In this document: piece by piece, positions 42,474 through 51,105 of the stretch
Layout: each line of letters starts with the position of its first letter
Numbering within the stretch: position 1 is the first letter of the stretch
Assembly (NCBI RefSeq): GCF_000805335.1
Contig: NZ_KN708638.1
Span: 5,055,372-5,110,080, forward strand
Length of the DNA stretch: 54,709 nucleotides
From: Streptomyces sp. CT34
Lineage (GTDB): Bacteria; Actinomycetota; Actinomycetes; Streptomycetales; Streptomycetaceae
Direction of reading: 5' to 3'
Made by a program: the position numbers and the translations under genes
The notes under the pieces: generated by a model
Told to the model about the DNA's origin: nothing
The model's input: the letters and a program-made list of their open reading frames with translations, nothing else
Database searches by the model: none

Positions 42474-43703
42474 GTGAGCTCACCCGAAGGGACCCGCGCC
42501 GAGCCGCCCGCGGCCGGCGCGCCGGTCCCGCCCCAGGAGACGGCGGGGACTCCCGCCCGCCGTCTCCTCGGGGTACCCCGGCAGCGAAAGAGATCCGTGC
42601 CCTCGGGAGACGCGCCCCCCATGCCCGCTTCGGACACCGCCGGCGACACCGCCACCCTCGCCTTCGTCGAGAGCCCGGTGCAGCTGCTGAACGTCCTCGA
42701 ATGGGCCCACGCCGACCGGGCCGGCGCGCTCACCGTCGTCGTGCTCGCCCCGCACGACCCGATGACCCGCGGCCAGCTGCGCCGGATGGCCGAACTCGCC
42801 CGCGACGAAGGCCACACCGTCCGCTGGGAAGAGGCCCGCGGCGGCCCGACCGCCCCGCTCCGCACCGTCGGCGGCCTGGCCCCGCGACTGCGCCGCGCCC
42901 GCCGCATCGTCATCGGCGACCCGTTCTCCCGCTACGTCCAGCTCCTTCTCGGCCTCGCCCGCGCCCGCGACCTGGTGGTGGTCGACGACGGCACCGCCAC
43001 CATGGAGTTCATCTCCCAACTCACCCGCGGTGAACGGCTGGTGCGCTGGCACCGGCACGGCAGCGGACGCCGCCCGCGGGATCTGCTCTTCGCCCCGTTC
43101 GCCGCCACCGCCCGCCGCCGGCTCACCCCGGGGCCCGAGGACGCCCGGCGCCGCCGCACCGTCGCGCTCTTCAGCTCGATGCCCGTCGAGGCACCGACGG
43201 GCGTACGGGTCCAGGTCAACGAGTTCGCCTGGACGCGCGGGCGCTTCGGCCCGCCCCGCCCCACCCGCACCGCCGACATCGTCGGCACCTCGCTGGTGGA
43301 GACCGGCGTCGTCGACGCGGACCGCTACCTGGAGGCGGTCGCCGCGCTGGCCCGGACGCACGGCGCCACCCGCTACTTCGCCCACCGCCGCGAACGCCCC
43401 GGCAAACTCCGCCGGCTGGCCACCGAGACCGGCCTGGAGGTGGTGCGCCCCGACCTCCCCCTCGAACTCATCGCCCGCCGCGGCCCCATCGGTCGCCTGG
43501 TCCTCAGCTTCCCGTCCACCGTGGTCCACACCCTGCCGCTGGCCCTCCAGGGCACCGGCGTCCAGGTCGCGGTCTGCGACATCGACCCCGCGTGGCTCAC
43601 CGCCAACGCCTCGCCGCGCGCCCAGGGTTTCCTCGACGACGTCACCGGAACCGCCCGCGACGTGCGGCGGCTGCCGTCCGCGGAAAGCGACGCGGCGCCG
43701 TAA
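42474..43703 (+). CDS. Putative glycosyltransferase (sialyltransferase-like) of the nonulosonate cluster
   Basis: 409 residues. The first ~60 are Pro/Ala-rich and probably disordered. Then LAFVESPVQLLNVLEWAHAD resembles the P-x-Q-L-L start of GT52-type lipooligosaccharide sialyltransferases. VLSFPSTVVHTLPLAL near the C-terminus resembles their S/T motif. The assignment is by pattern and context only. GTG at 42474 follows CAGGAGTTCGAC and lies 20 nt after neuB, so it is in the same operon. Confidence 0.6.
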   Translation: MSSPEGTRAEPPAAGAPVPPQETAGTPARRLLGVPRQRKRSVPSGDAPPMPASDTAGDTATLAFVESPVQLLNVLEWAHADRAGALTVVVLAPHDPMTRGQLRRMAELARDEGHTVRWEEARGGPTAPLRTVGGLAPRLRRARRIVIGDPFSRYVQLLLGLARARDLVVVDDGTATMEFISQLTRGERLVRWHRHGSGRRPRDLLFAPFAATARRRLTPGPEDARRRRTVALFSSMPVEAPTGVRVQVNEFAWTRGRFGPPRPTRTADIVGTSLVETGVVDADRYLEAVAALARTHGATRYFAHRRERPGKLRRLATETGLEVVRPDLPLELIARRGPIGRLVLSFPSTVVHTLPLALQGTGVQVAVCDIDPAWLTANASPRAQGFLDDVTGTARDVRRLPSAESDAAP

Positions 43704-43830
43704 AGCGCTACTTCATACCCTTCCCATAAACCGTCCATGCACCGAGCGGCCTAAATTTTCTTCCCCTAACGGGCTGAACTTTTGTTGATCGAGGGGTAGT
43801 TGCCCCGTTCGGGCCCGTACCCTTCAACGG

Positions 43831-45054
43831 GTGAACCAACTGATGTCCCGCGATGCCGACCACCCGCACGCCCCTGACCTCGCCGGCACCCTCCCCGAGG
43901 CACTTCTTCGCGAACTCATCGCGTTCCGCCGCGACTTGCACCGGCACCCGGAGCTCGGCAACCAGGAGTTCCGGACCACCGCCGCGGTCAAGGACCGTCT
44001 GGAGCGGGTCGGGCTGCGCCCCCGCGTGCTCACCACCGGCACCGGCCTCATCTGCGACATCGGTACGGACACCGGCGCCGGCGACCTGCTCGCGCTGCGC
44101 GCGGACATCGACGCCCTCCCCATCCCCGACACCAAGACCGTCGACTACGCCTCCGCGGTCCCCGGCCGGGCGCACGCCTGCGGCCACGACGTGCACACCA
44201 CCGTCGTCCTCGGCGCGGGCCTGGTCCTCGCCGACCTGGCCCGGTCCGGCCGGCTGCGGCGGCCGGTGCGCCTGATCTTCCAGCCCGCCGAGGAAGTCCT
44301 CCCCGGCGGCGCCGCCGACGCCATCGAGTCCGGCGTCCTGGAGGGCGTCGGCCGGATCCTCGCCGTCCACTGCGACCCGCGGGTCGACGCCGGCCGGCTC
44401 GGGCTGCGTACCGGAGCGATCACCTCCGCCTGCGACCGCCTGGAGGTCGAACTCGACGGCCCCGGCGGCCACACCGCCCGTCCGCATCTGACGACGGACA
44501 TGGTCACCGCCGCGTCCCGGGTGGCCCTCGACGTGCCGGCCCTCGTCGGCCGCCGGGTCGACGCCCGCTCCGGCCTCTCCGTCACCTGGGGCCGCCTGGA
44601 GTCCGGCCACGCCTGCAACGTCATCCCGCAGCACGCCGAACTCTCCGGCACCGTCCGCTGCCTGGACCTGGACACCTGGCGCCGGGCCCCCGACGTCGTG
44701 CACGCCGCGATCGACGAGGTCGCGGCGCTGTACGGCGCCAAGTCCCAGATCAACTACGTCCGCGGCGTCCCCCCGGTCGTCAACGAGCCGGTCAGCACCC
44801 AGCTCCTGCACGACGCGATGGCCGCCCGCCGCGGCGGCTCCGCCGTCGAGGGCACCGAACAGTCCCTCGGCGGCGAGGACTTCTCCTGGTACCTGGAACA
44901 CGTCCCCGGCGCCATGGCCCGGCTCGGCGTCCGCCCGCCCGGCGAGCTGAGCCGCCTCGACCTGCACCGCGGCGACTTCGACGTCGACGAGCGCGCCATC
45001 GCCGTCGGCGTGGAGCTCTTCACCGCGGCGGCCCTGCTCGACGGGGGTCGATAG
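43831..45054 (+). CDS. M20-family amidohydrolase (N-acyl amino acid/hippurate hydrolase type)
   Basis: 407-residue zinc peptidase-fold amidohydrolase. Metal-binding segments are HACGHDVHTT and IFQPAEEVLPGGA with a later His in AVHCDPR. The dimerisation-domain histidine is in GPGGHTARPH, and the late SLGGEDFSWYL binds the second metal. It probably cleaves N-acyl or peptide-like amides in the cytosol. GTG at 43831 follows TACCCT by exactly 7 nt and lacks a Shine-Dalgarno, so a leaderless transcript is likely. Confidence 0.87.
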   Translation: MNQLMSRDADHPHAPDLAGTLPEALLRELIAFRRDLHRHPELGNQEFRTTAAVKDRLERVGLRPRVLTTGTGLICDIGTDTGAGDLLALRADIDALPIPDTKTVDYASAVPGRAHACGHDVHTTVVLGAGLVLADLARSGRLRRPVRLIFQPAEEVLPGGAADAIESGVLEGVGRILAVHCDPRVDAGRLGLRTGAITSACDRLEVELDGPGGHTARPHLTTDMVTAASRVALDVPALVGRRVDARSGLSVTWGRLESGHACNVIPQHAELSGTVRCLDLDTWRRAPDVVHAAIDEVAALYGAKSQINYVRGVPPVVNEPVSTQLLHDAMAARRGGSAVEGTEQSLGGEDFSWYLEHVPGAMARLGVRPPGELSRLDLHRGDFDVDERAIAVGVELFTAAALLDGGR

Positions 45055-45144
45055 CTCTCGATTACCCTCCGTCCACTGTCGGTTGCTCTACGCGATAATG
45101 GTGGATGGAGCCGAGGGTGAGTGGAGCGTGACGTTCCGTGTATC

Positions 45145-45172
45145 CGGGCGGCCGGTGCCTGTCGGCCGCCCG
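45145..45172 (+). terminator. Amidohydrolase terminator
   Basis: Perfect 10-bp stem CGGGCGGCCG (45145-45154) / CGGCCGCCCG (45163-45172), followed by a T-rich CTGTTGTTT. Confidence 0.75.
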
Positions 45173-45230
45173 CTGTTGTTTCCGTTCCGTGGCCTGAGAG
45201 ACGAATCGATAACGGCCACGCAGCGGAGGG

Positions 45231-45259
45231 TTTTGCGCCAGGTCTACGCGCGTTAATCT
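45231..45259 (+). promoter_or_regulatory. Promoter of the nucleoside transport operon
   Basis: TTTTGC (45231-45236) and TAATCT (45254-45259) have a 17-bp spacer and would start transcription about 40 nt before the BMP lipoprotein. A GATAAT hexamer at 45095-45100 may be a second, upstream promoter. Confidence 0.55.
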
Positions 45260-45308
45260 CCCGACAAGCCAGCGCCACTGGGGGCGCTTAGAGCGAAGGG
45301 AAGGCCCC

Positions 45309-46340
45309 GTGCGTCGGGTCATCAGGATTGCCGCCGCGGCCACCGCCACCGCGTGTCTCGCCCTCACCGCCACCGCGTGCGGGCAGAGCTTTGCCGAGGT
45401 CAACCGTGCCAAGCACGCGGGTGTCGGGCTGGCCTTCGACATCGGCGGCCGGGACGATCACTCGTTCAACGAGGCGGCCGCCCGCGGTACGGAGAACGCT
45501 CAGAAGCAGTTGGGCGTCAAGGCCAAGATGCTCACCGCGAAGAACGGCGAGACCGAGGCCGACCGCGAGCAGCGGCTGACCTCGTTCGCGGAGGCCGGCT
45601 ACAACCCCGTGATCGGGGTGGGCTTCGCGTACAGCCAGTCCGTGCAGAACGTGGCCAAGGACTTCCCGGACACGACGTTCGGTGTGGTGGACGCCGTGCC
45701 GACGGGCAAGAACGTCGATGCGATGGTCTTCGCCGAGCACGAGGGTTCGTATCTGGCCGGGGTCGCGGCGGCGCTGAAGAGCAGGACCCACCGGGTCGGG
45801 TTCATCGGCGGGGTGAACAACGCGCTGATCCAGAAGTTCCAGGCGGGCTTCGAGCAGGGCGTCCACGACACCGACCCGAAGGCCAAGGTCACCTCGCAGT
45901 ACCTCTACCCCAACAACGACAAGGGGTTCAACGACCCGGCCGCCGCCAAGGCGAAGGCCCAGGGCATGCTCGACAGCGGCATCGACGTCATCTACTCGGC
46001 GGCGGGGCAGTCGGGCGCCGGCTCCATCGAGGCGATCAGCAAGGTCAAGGGCGCCTGGGCGATCGGGGTGGACTCGGACCAGTACCAACAGCCGGGGCTG
46101 GCCCGCTACAAGGACCACATCCTGACCTCGATGGTGAAGAACGTGGACGTGGCGGTCTTCGACCTGATCCGCAGCTATGAGCAGCACAAGCCGCTGACCG
46201 GGATCCGCACCTACGACCTGAAGCACGGCGGCGTATCGCTGGCCACCTCGGGCGGCTTCATCAAGGACATCCAGCCGCAGATCGACGCGGCCCGGAAGAA
46301 GATCATCGAGGGTCAGGTGAAGGTCAAGCAGACGCCGTAG
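45309..46340 (+). CDS. BMP-family (PnrA-like) nucleoside-binding lipoprotein
   Basis: 343 residues. The signal peptide (RIAAAATATACLALTATAC) ends at a lipobox-like Cys. The BMP/Med domain follows: GVGLAFDIGGRDDHSFNEAA, VGFIGGVNNALIQKFQAGFE and WAIGVDSDQYQ, the last being the typical nucleoside-contact loop. It captures nucleosides outside the membrane for the downstream ABC transporter. GTG at 45309 follows GAAGGGAAGGCCCC. First gene of a six-gene uptake and salvage operon. Confidence 0.92.
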   Translation: MRRVIRIAAAATATACLALTATACGQSFAEVNRAKHAGVGLAFDIGGRDDHSFNEAAARGTENAQKQLGVKAKMLTAKNGETEADREQRLTSFAEAGYNPVIGVGFAYSQSVQNVAKDFPDTTFGVVDAVPTGKNVDAMVFAEHEGSYLAGVAAALKSRTHRVGFIGGVNNALIQKFQAGFEQGVHDTDPKAKVTSQYLYPNNDKGFNDPAAAKAKAQGMLDSGIDVIYSAAGQSGAGSIEAISKVKGAWAIGVDSDQYQQPGLARYKDHILTSMVKNVDVAVFDLIRSYEQHKPLTGIRTYDLKHGGVSLATSGGFIKDIQPQIDAARKKIIEGQVKVKQTP

Positions 46341-46448
46341 CCCTCCGGGGGACGCCGGGACCCGCCCGCTTCCCCCAGGTCACCACTCCGATCGCTTCCC
46401 CCTTTCTCCTTCGTCCTTCCGCTCCTTCATCCCCGAGGGGAGTGCGCC

Positions 46449-48053
46449 ATCAACGCAGCACCCACGAGCAGCAGCCCGCCCGGCCAGGACGCCCCTGCTG
46501 TCGAACTCCGCGGAATCACCAAAAGGTTCCCCGGCGTCGTGGCCAACCACGACATCCACCTCACGGTCCGCCGCGGCACCGTCCACGCCCTGTGCGGGGA
46601 GAACGGCGCCGGCAAGTCCACCCTGATGAAGATCCTCTACGGCATGCAGAAGCCGGACGAGGGCACCATCGCGCTCGGCGGCGAAGAGGTCACCCTGAAC
46701 ACCCCGGGTGACGCCATCGCCCGCGGCATCGGCATGGTGCACCAGCACTTCATGCTCGCCGACAACCTCACCGTCCTGGAGAACACCGTCCTGGGCGCCG
46801 AGAAGCTGCACGGCATCGGCGCCGGCGCCCGCGCGAAGATACGGGAGATATCGGACGCTTACGGGCTCGGTATCCGCCCCGACGTGCTGGTCGAGGACCT
46901 CGGGGTCGCCGACCGCCAGCGGGTGGAGATCCTCAAGGTGCTCTACCGGGGCGCCCGGACGCTCATCCTCGACGAGCCCACCGCGGTCCTCGTACCGCAG
47001 GAGGTGGACGCGCTCTTCGACAACCTCCGCGAGCTCAAGTCCGAGGGCCTGACCGTCATCTTCATCTCCCACAAGCTGGGCGAGGTGCTGTCGGTCGCCG
47101 ACGACATCACGGTCATCCGGCGCGGTACGACGGTGGCGTCCGTCGAGCCGGCGAGGACCACCCCCAAGCAGCTGGCCGAGCTGATGGTCGGCAGCGAGCT
47201 GCCGTCGCCCGAGACGCGCGAGTCGACCGTCACCGACGAGGAGATGCTGAGCGTCCGCGACGTGCACCTGTCGGCGACCGACTCCGACGGGGTGGTGCGC
47301 ACGGTGCTGGACGGCATCTCGTTCACCATCCGCAAGGGCGAGGTGCTGGGCGTCGCCGGTGTCGAGGGCAACGGCCAGGCCGAACTCGTCGAGGCCGTCA
47401 TGGGCACCCGTATGCCCGACAGCGGCACCGTCACCCTGGACGGCAAGGACCTGTCGCGGTCCTCCACCCGGGCCCGGCGGGAGGGCGGCATCGGCTACAT
47501 CCCCGAGGACCGCCACCGCCACGGGCTGCTGTTGGACGCCCCGCTGTGGGAGAACCGGATCCTCGGCCATGTCACCGAGCGCCCCAACAGCAAGGGCAGG
47601 CTCCTCGACCTGGCCGGGGCCCGCAAGGACACCGAGCGGATCGTCGCGGAGTACGACGTCCGCACCCCCGGCATCGAGGTCACCGCTGCCTCGCTCTCCG
47701 GCGGCAACCAGCAGAAGCTGATCGTCGGCCGCGAGATGAGCCACCACCCCAAGCTGCTGATCGCCGCCCACCCGACCCGCGGGGTCGACGTCGGCGCGCA
47801 GGCGCAGATCTGGGAGCAGATCCGCACCGCGCGCCGCGAGGGGCTGGCGGTGCTGCTGATATCCGCCGACCTGGACGAGCTGATCGGGCTCTCCGACACC
47901 CTGCGGGTGATGTACCGCGGCCGGCTGGTCGCGGACGCGGACCCCGCCGCGATCACCCCGGAGGAGTTGGGCTCCGCCATGACCGGTGCCGCCAGCGGCC
48001 ACCTCAGCGCGTCGGACGACGCCGACGGCCTGCAGGGGGGTGCGCAGAAGTGA
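46449..48053 (+). CDS. Nucleoside ABC transporter ATP-binding protein, tandem NBDs; ATC start
   Basis: 534 residues with two fused nucleotide-binding domains like RbsA/NupA. Domain 1 has VELRGITKRFPGV (A-loop Phe27), Walker A GENGAGKST (from residue 50), the signature-like DLGVADRQRVEILKVLY and Walker B TLILDEPTA. Domain 2 has GVEGNGQAELVEA (degenerate Walker A), LSGGNQQKL and Walker B KLLIAAHPTRGVDVG. No ATG, GTG or TTG is in frame before codon 31 (GTG 46539), which would delete strand 1 and the A-loop. A GAGGGGAG Shine-Dalgarno (46435-46442) sits 6 nt before ATC at 46449, taken here as the start. The stop overlaps the permease start (GTGA). Confidence 0.85.
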   Translation: MNAAPTSSSPPGQDAPAVELRGITKRFPGVVANHDIHLTVRRGTVHALCGENGAGKSTLMKILYGMQKPDEGTIALGGEEVTLNTPGDAIARGIGMVHQHFMLADNLTVLENTVLGAEKLHGIGAGARAKIREISDAYGLGIRPDVLVEDLGVADRQRVEILKVLYRGARTLILDEPTAVLVPQEVDALFDNLRELKSEGLTVIFISHKLGEVLSVADDITVIRRGTTVASVEPARTTPKQLAELMVGSELPSPETRESTVTDEEMLSVRDVHLSATDSDGVVRTVLDGISFTIRKGEVLGVAGVEGNGQAELVEAVMGTRMPDSGTVTLDGKDLSRSSTRARREGGIGYIPEDRHRHGLLLDAPLWENRILGHVTERPNSKGRLLDLAGARKDTERIVAEYDVRTPGIEVTAASLSGGNQQKLIVGREMSHHPKLLIAAHPTRGVDVGAQAQIWEQIRTARREGLAVLLISADLDELIGLSDTLRVMYRGRLVADADPAAITPEELGSAMTGAASGHLSASDDADGLQGGAQK

Positions 48054-49279
48054 GTACCTCCACGTCAACGCCCGCCACCAACCGCGCAGTCGACACCATC
48101 GGGCGCGGCGCCACCCGCGACAAGGTGATCCTGGCGATCGCCGCGCCGCTGCTGGCGATCGTCGCCGCCGTGGTGATCAGCTCGCTGGTCTTCCTGGCCT
48201 CCGGCGAGAACCCGCTCCGGGCGTACGGGATCATGGCCGACTACGGCCACTACAGCGACAGCCAGGTCTGGATCATCAACAAGGCGGTGCCGTACTACCT
48301 TTCGGCGCTGGCGGTGGCCATCGGCTTCCGGATGAACCTGTTCAACATCGGTGTCGACGGGCAGTACCGGCTGGCCGCCTTCGCCGCCGCCGCCGTCGGC
48401 GGGGCGGTCGCGCTGCCCGGTGCGCTCCAGATCATCCTGCTCGTCGTCATCGCGATGCTGGTGGGCGCGGTCTGGTCCGGTATCGCGGGTCTGCTGAAGA
48501 CCACCCGCGGGGTCAGCGAAGTGATCACCACGATCATGCTGAACTCCATCGCCGCCTCGGTGATCGGCTACTTCCTCCAGGACGGCCGCCTCGCCATCAA
48601 GGACGGCAACCTCCTGCACACCAAGTTCCTGCCGGCGTCCGGCCACTTCTTCTCCTTCCCGACCCACCCCAAGCCGGTCGAGGGCTTCGTGGTCGTCGCG
48701 GTGGTGGCCGGTGCGCTCTATTGGTTCCTGATCAACCGCACCCGCTTCGGCTTCGACCTGCGCGCCGTCGGCGCCTCCGAGCCGGCCGCCGAGGCCAGCG
48801 GCGTCAGCGTCAAGCGGATGGTCGTCATCAGCATGCTGCTGTCGGGCGCCGCGGCCGGCCTGGTCGGCATGCCGACGCTGCTCGGCGAGTCCTTCCAGTA
48901 CGGCACCGACTTCCCGGCCGGCATCGGCTTCACCGGTATCGCCATCGCCCTGCTCGGCCGCAACAACCCGGTCGGGATGGCGTTCGGCGCGCTGCTGTGG
49001 GCGTTCCTCGACCGCACCGGCTCCCGGCTGGAGTTCGAGGGCTACGCCCAGGAGATCGTCGGCGTCATCCAGGGCGTCATCGTGCTGTGCGTGGTCATCG
49101 CCTACGAGGTCGTCCGCCGCTACGGGCTGCGTCGCCAGCAGCGCAGGGTCGGCGAGGAACTGGCCGCCCGGTCCCGGACCGCGCCCGGCGCACCTGGGGC
49201 TTCCGACGCCGGCAGCGCCGACAGCGCCGCCGACGCCGACACCGCCGACAACAGTGACAAGCCCGAGGTGACGTCGTGA
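48050..49279 (+). CDS. Nucleoside ABC transporter permease 1
   Basis: 409-residue BPD_transp_2-type permease with about 8-10 membrane helices (LAIAAPLLAIVAAVVISSLV is the first). The conserved FRMNLFNIGVDGQYRLAAFA and GVSEVITTIMLNSIA are typical of RbsC/NupB-like subunits. The long Ala/Asp-rich C-terminal tail is cytosolic. GTG at 48050 overlaps the ATPase stop by 4 nt, and its stop overlaps the next permease in the same way, so subunits are made in coupled fashion. Confidence 0.92.
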   Translation: MSTSTSTPATNRAVDTIGRGATRDKVILAIAAPLLAIVAAVVISSLVFLASGENPLRAYGIMADYGHYSDSQVWIINKAVPYYLSALAVAIGFRMNLFNIGVDGQYRLAAFAAAAVGGAVALPGALQIILLVVIAMLVGAVWSGIAGLLKTTRGVSEVITTIMLNSIAASVIGYFLQDGRLAIKDGNLLHTKFLPASGHFFSFPTHPKPVEGFVVVAVVAGALYWFLINRTRFGFDLRAVGASEPAAEASGVSVKRMVVISMLLSGAAAGLVGMPTLLGESFQYGTDFPAGIGFTGIAIALLGRNNPVGMAFGALLWAFLDRTGSRLEFEGYAQEIVGVIQGVIVLCVVIAYEVVRRYGLRRQQRRVGEELAARSRTAPGAPGASDAGSADSAADADTADNSDKPEVTS

Positions 49280-50556
49280 GTACGGAGCTCAAGTCCGCGG
49301 CGAAGCCCGCGGCCACCGGCCAGGGCGGACGGCGCAAGCTGACCTACCCCTGGGTGCTGCTGATCGTCGCCGGCGCGCTGGTCGCGCTCTCCGCCCTGCG
49401 GGCCGTATCCGGCGCCACCGACCTCACCTCCGCCGGCCAGTTCGGGGCCGCGCTGAGCGCCGCCGTACCGATCGGCCTGGCCGGTCTGGGCGGTCTGTGG
49501 GCCGAGCGGGCGGGCGTGATCAACATCGGCCTCGAAGGCATGATGATGCTCGGCTCGTTCGCGGCCGGCTGGGTGGGCTGGCAGCACGGCCCCTGGCTCG
49601 CGGCGCTGGCCGGTGTCGTCGGCGGTGCGCTCGGCGGCCTGGTCCATGCGGTCGCCACCATCACCTTCGGCGTCGACCACATCGTCTCCGGTGTCGCGAT
49701 CAACATCCTGGCGCTGGGCGCCACCCAGTACCTGGCCACCCTGTGGTTCGGCCAGGAGGGCAGCGCCGCGATGCTGGCCGGCGGCAACGACAAGCAGTCC
49801 CCGCCGATGCCCGACATCCCGACCTTCACCGTCCCGGGACTCGCGGACTGGCTCAACGGGATCGAGGGCCACCACTGGTTCCTGGTCTCCGACCTCGCCG
49901 GGGTGCTCGGCGGCGCGGTCACCGGCGTCCCGTGGCTGACCCTGCTGACCGTCGGCCTGTTCATCGGCAGCTTCTTCCTGCTGTGGCGCTCGCCGTTCGG
50001 CCTGCGGCTGCGGTCCTGCGGCGAGGCCCCGCTGTCCGCCGAGACGCTGGGCGTCAACGTCTACCGCTACAAGTACGCGGCGATCCTGGTCTCCGGCGCC
50101 CTGGCGGGCCTGGGCGGCGCCTTCCTGGCGATCAGCGTGCACTTCTACCAGGACGGCCAGACCGGCGGGCGCGGCTACATCGGCCTCGCCACGATGATCT
50201 TCGGCAACTGGCGGCCGGGCGGCGTCGCCCTCGGCGCCGGCCTGTTCGGCTTCATGGACGCCATGCAGCTGCGCAGCGGCGGCCCGACCGTGCACGCCCT
50301 GCTGCTGGGGCTGGCCGCGCTGCTCGCCGGGCTCGCGCTGGTGCGGCTGCGGGCCGCCAAGCGCGCCCAGGCCGCCTTCGCCGCGGTGGCCGCCGCCGTT
50401 CTGGTGGTCTGGTACCTGCTCTCCGACAGCGTCCCGCTCGAACTGGTCGAGGCCAGCCCGTACATCGCTACGCTGCTGGTCCTGGCCCTCTTCTCACAGC
50501 GGCTGCGGCCCCCGAAGGCCATCGGCAGGCCGTACCGCCGAGGACAGGGCGGATGA
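49276..50556 (+). CDS. Nucleoside ABC transporter permease 2
   Basis: 426-residue second permease of the heterodimer. IPIGLAGLGGLWAERAGVIN-type helix (slightly different here: VPIGLAGLGGLWAERAGVIN), then IGLEGMMMLGSFAAGW and VDHIVSGVAINILALGATQY are characteristic. About ten membrane helices; the C-terminus is short and basic. GTG at 49276 overlaps the preceding stop (GTGA). Works with the BMP protein and double ATPase to import purine/pyrimidine nucleosides. Confidence 0.92.
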   Translation: MSTELKSAAKPAATGQGGRRKLTYPWVLLIVAGALVALSALRAVSGATDLTSAGQFGAALSAAVPIGLAGLGGLWAERAGVINIGLEGMMMLGSFAAGWVGWQHGPWLAALAGVVGGALGGLVHAVATITFGVDHIVSGVAINILALGATQYLATLWFGQEGSAAMLAGGNDKQSPPMPDIPTFTVPGLADWLNGIEGHHWFLVSDLAGVLGGAVTGVPWLTLLTVGLFIGSFFLLWRSPFGLRLRSCGEAPLSAETLGVNVYRYKYAAILVSGALAGLGGAFLAISVHFYQDGQTGGRGYIGLATMIFGNWRPGGVALGAGLFGFMDAMQLRSGGPTVHALLLGLAALLAGLALVRLRAAKRAQAAFAAVAAAVLVVWYLLSDSVPLELVEASPYIATLLVLALFSQRLRPPKAIGRPYRRGQGG

Positions 50557-50602
50557 CGCGCCGAGTACGAGCAGCACGAGCAGCACGCGAAGGACACCAC
50601 GC

Positions 50603-51004
50603 ATGACGCACGAGGTGCCGGTCGACTGGACCGCACTGCGGACGCGGGCCCGGGACGCCATGTCCCGGGCCTACGCCCCTTATTCCGGCTATCCCGTCGG
50701 CGCCGCCGCCCTCGTGGACGACGGCCGCACGGTCACCGGCTGCAATGTCGAGAACGCCTCGTACGGCCTCGGGCTGTGCGCCGAGTGCGGGCTGATCTCC
50801 GCGCTGTTCGCCGGCGGCGGGGGCCGGCTGACCGCCTTCACCTGCGTCGACGGCGCCGGCGAGCCGCTGGTCCCGTGCGGGCGCTGCCGCCAGCTGCTCT
50901 ACGAGCACGGCGGTCCCGAGCTGCTGGTCGACACCGCGCTCGGCATCCGCCCGCTGGCCGAGCTGCTGCCCGACGCCTTCGGCCCCGGCCACCTGGCCCG
51001 GTAG
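50603..51004 (+). CDS. cdd: Cytidine deaminase
   Basis: 133-residue homotetrameric-type zinc deaminase converting (deoxy)cytidine to (deoxy)uridine. The zinc ligands and catalytic Glu are in GLCAECGLIS (C-A-E) and PCGRCRQLL; SRAYAPYSGYPVGAA is the substrate-binding N-terminus. ATG at 50603 follows CGAAGGACACCACGC, 46 nt after the permease, so it lies in the same operon and acts on imported nucleosides. Confidence 0.94.
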   Translation: MTHEVPVDWTALRTRARDAMSRAYAPYSGYPVGAAALVDDGRTVTGCNVENASYGLGLCAECGLISALFAGGGGRLTAFTCVDGAGEPLVPCGRCRQLLYEHGGPELLVDTALGIRPLAELLPDAFGPGHLAR

Positions 51005-51105
51005 GCATCCCCGCCGGCCCCCCCGATGCCGTCGTGCCCGCCCCTTCTGGGCGCCGCCGGCTCTATGCGTGTAGAACGGGAGCCACCCCTTCGAAAGGAA
51101 GACCC

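Noticed and set aside
45098..45256. 52-codon ORF before the BMP lipoprotein
   Set aside because: Its ATG overlaps a GATAAT -10 hexamer, there is no Shine-Dalgarno, and it runs through the terminator hairpin and the operon promoter.
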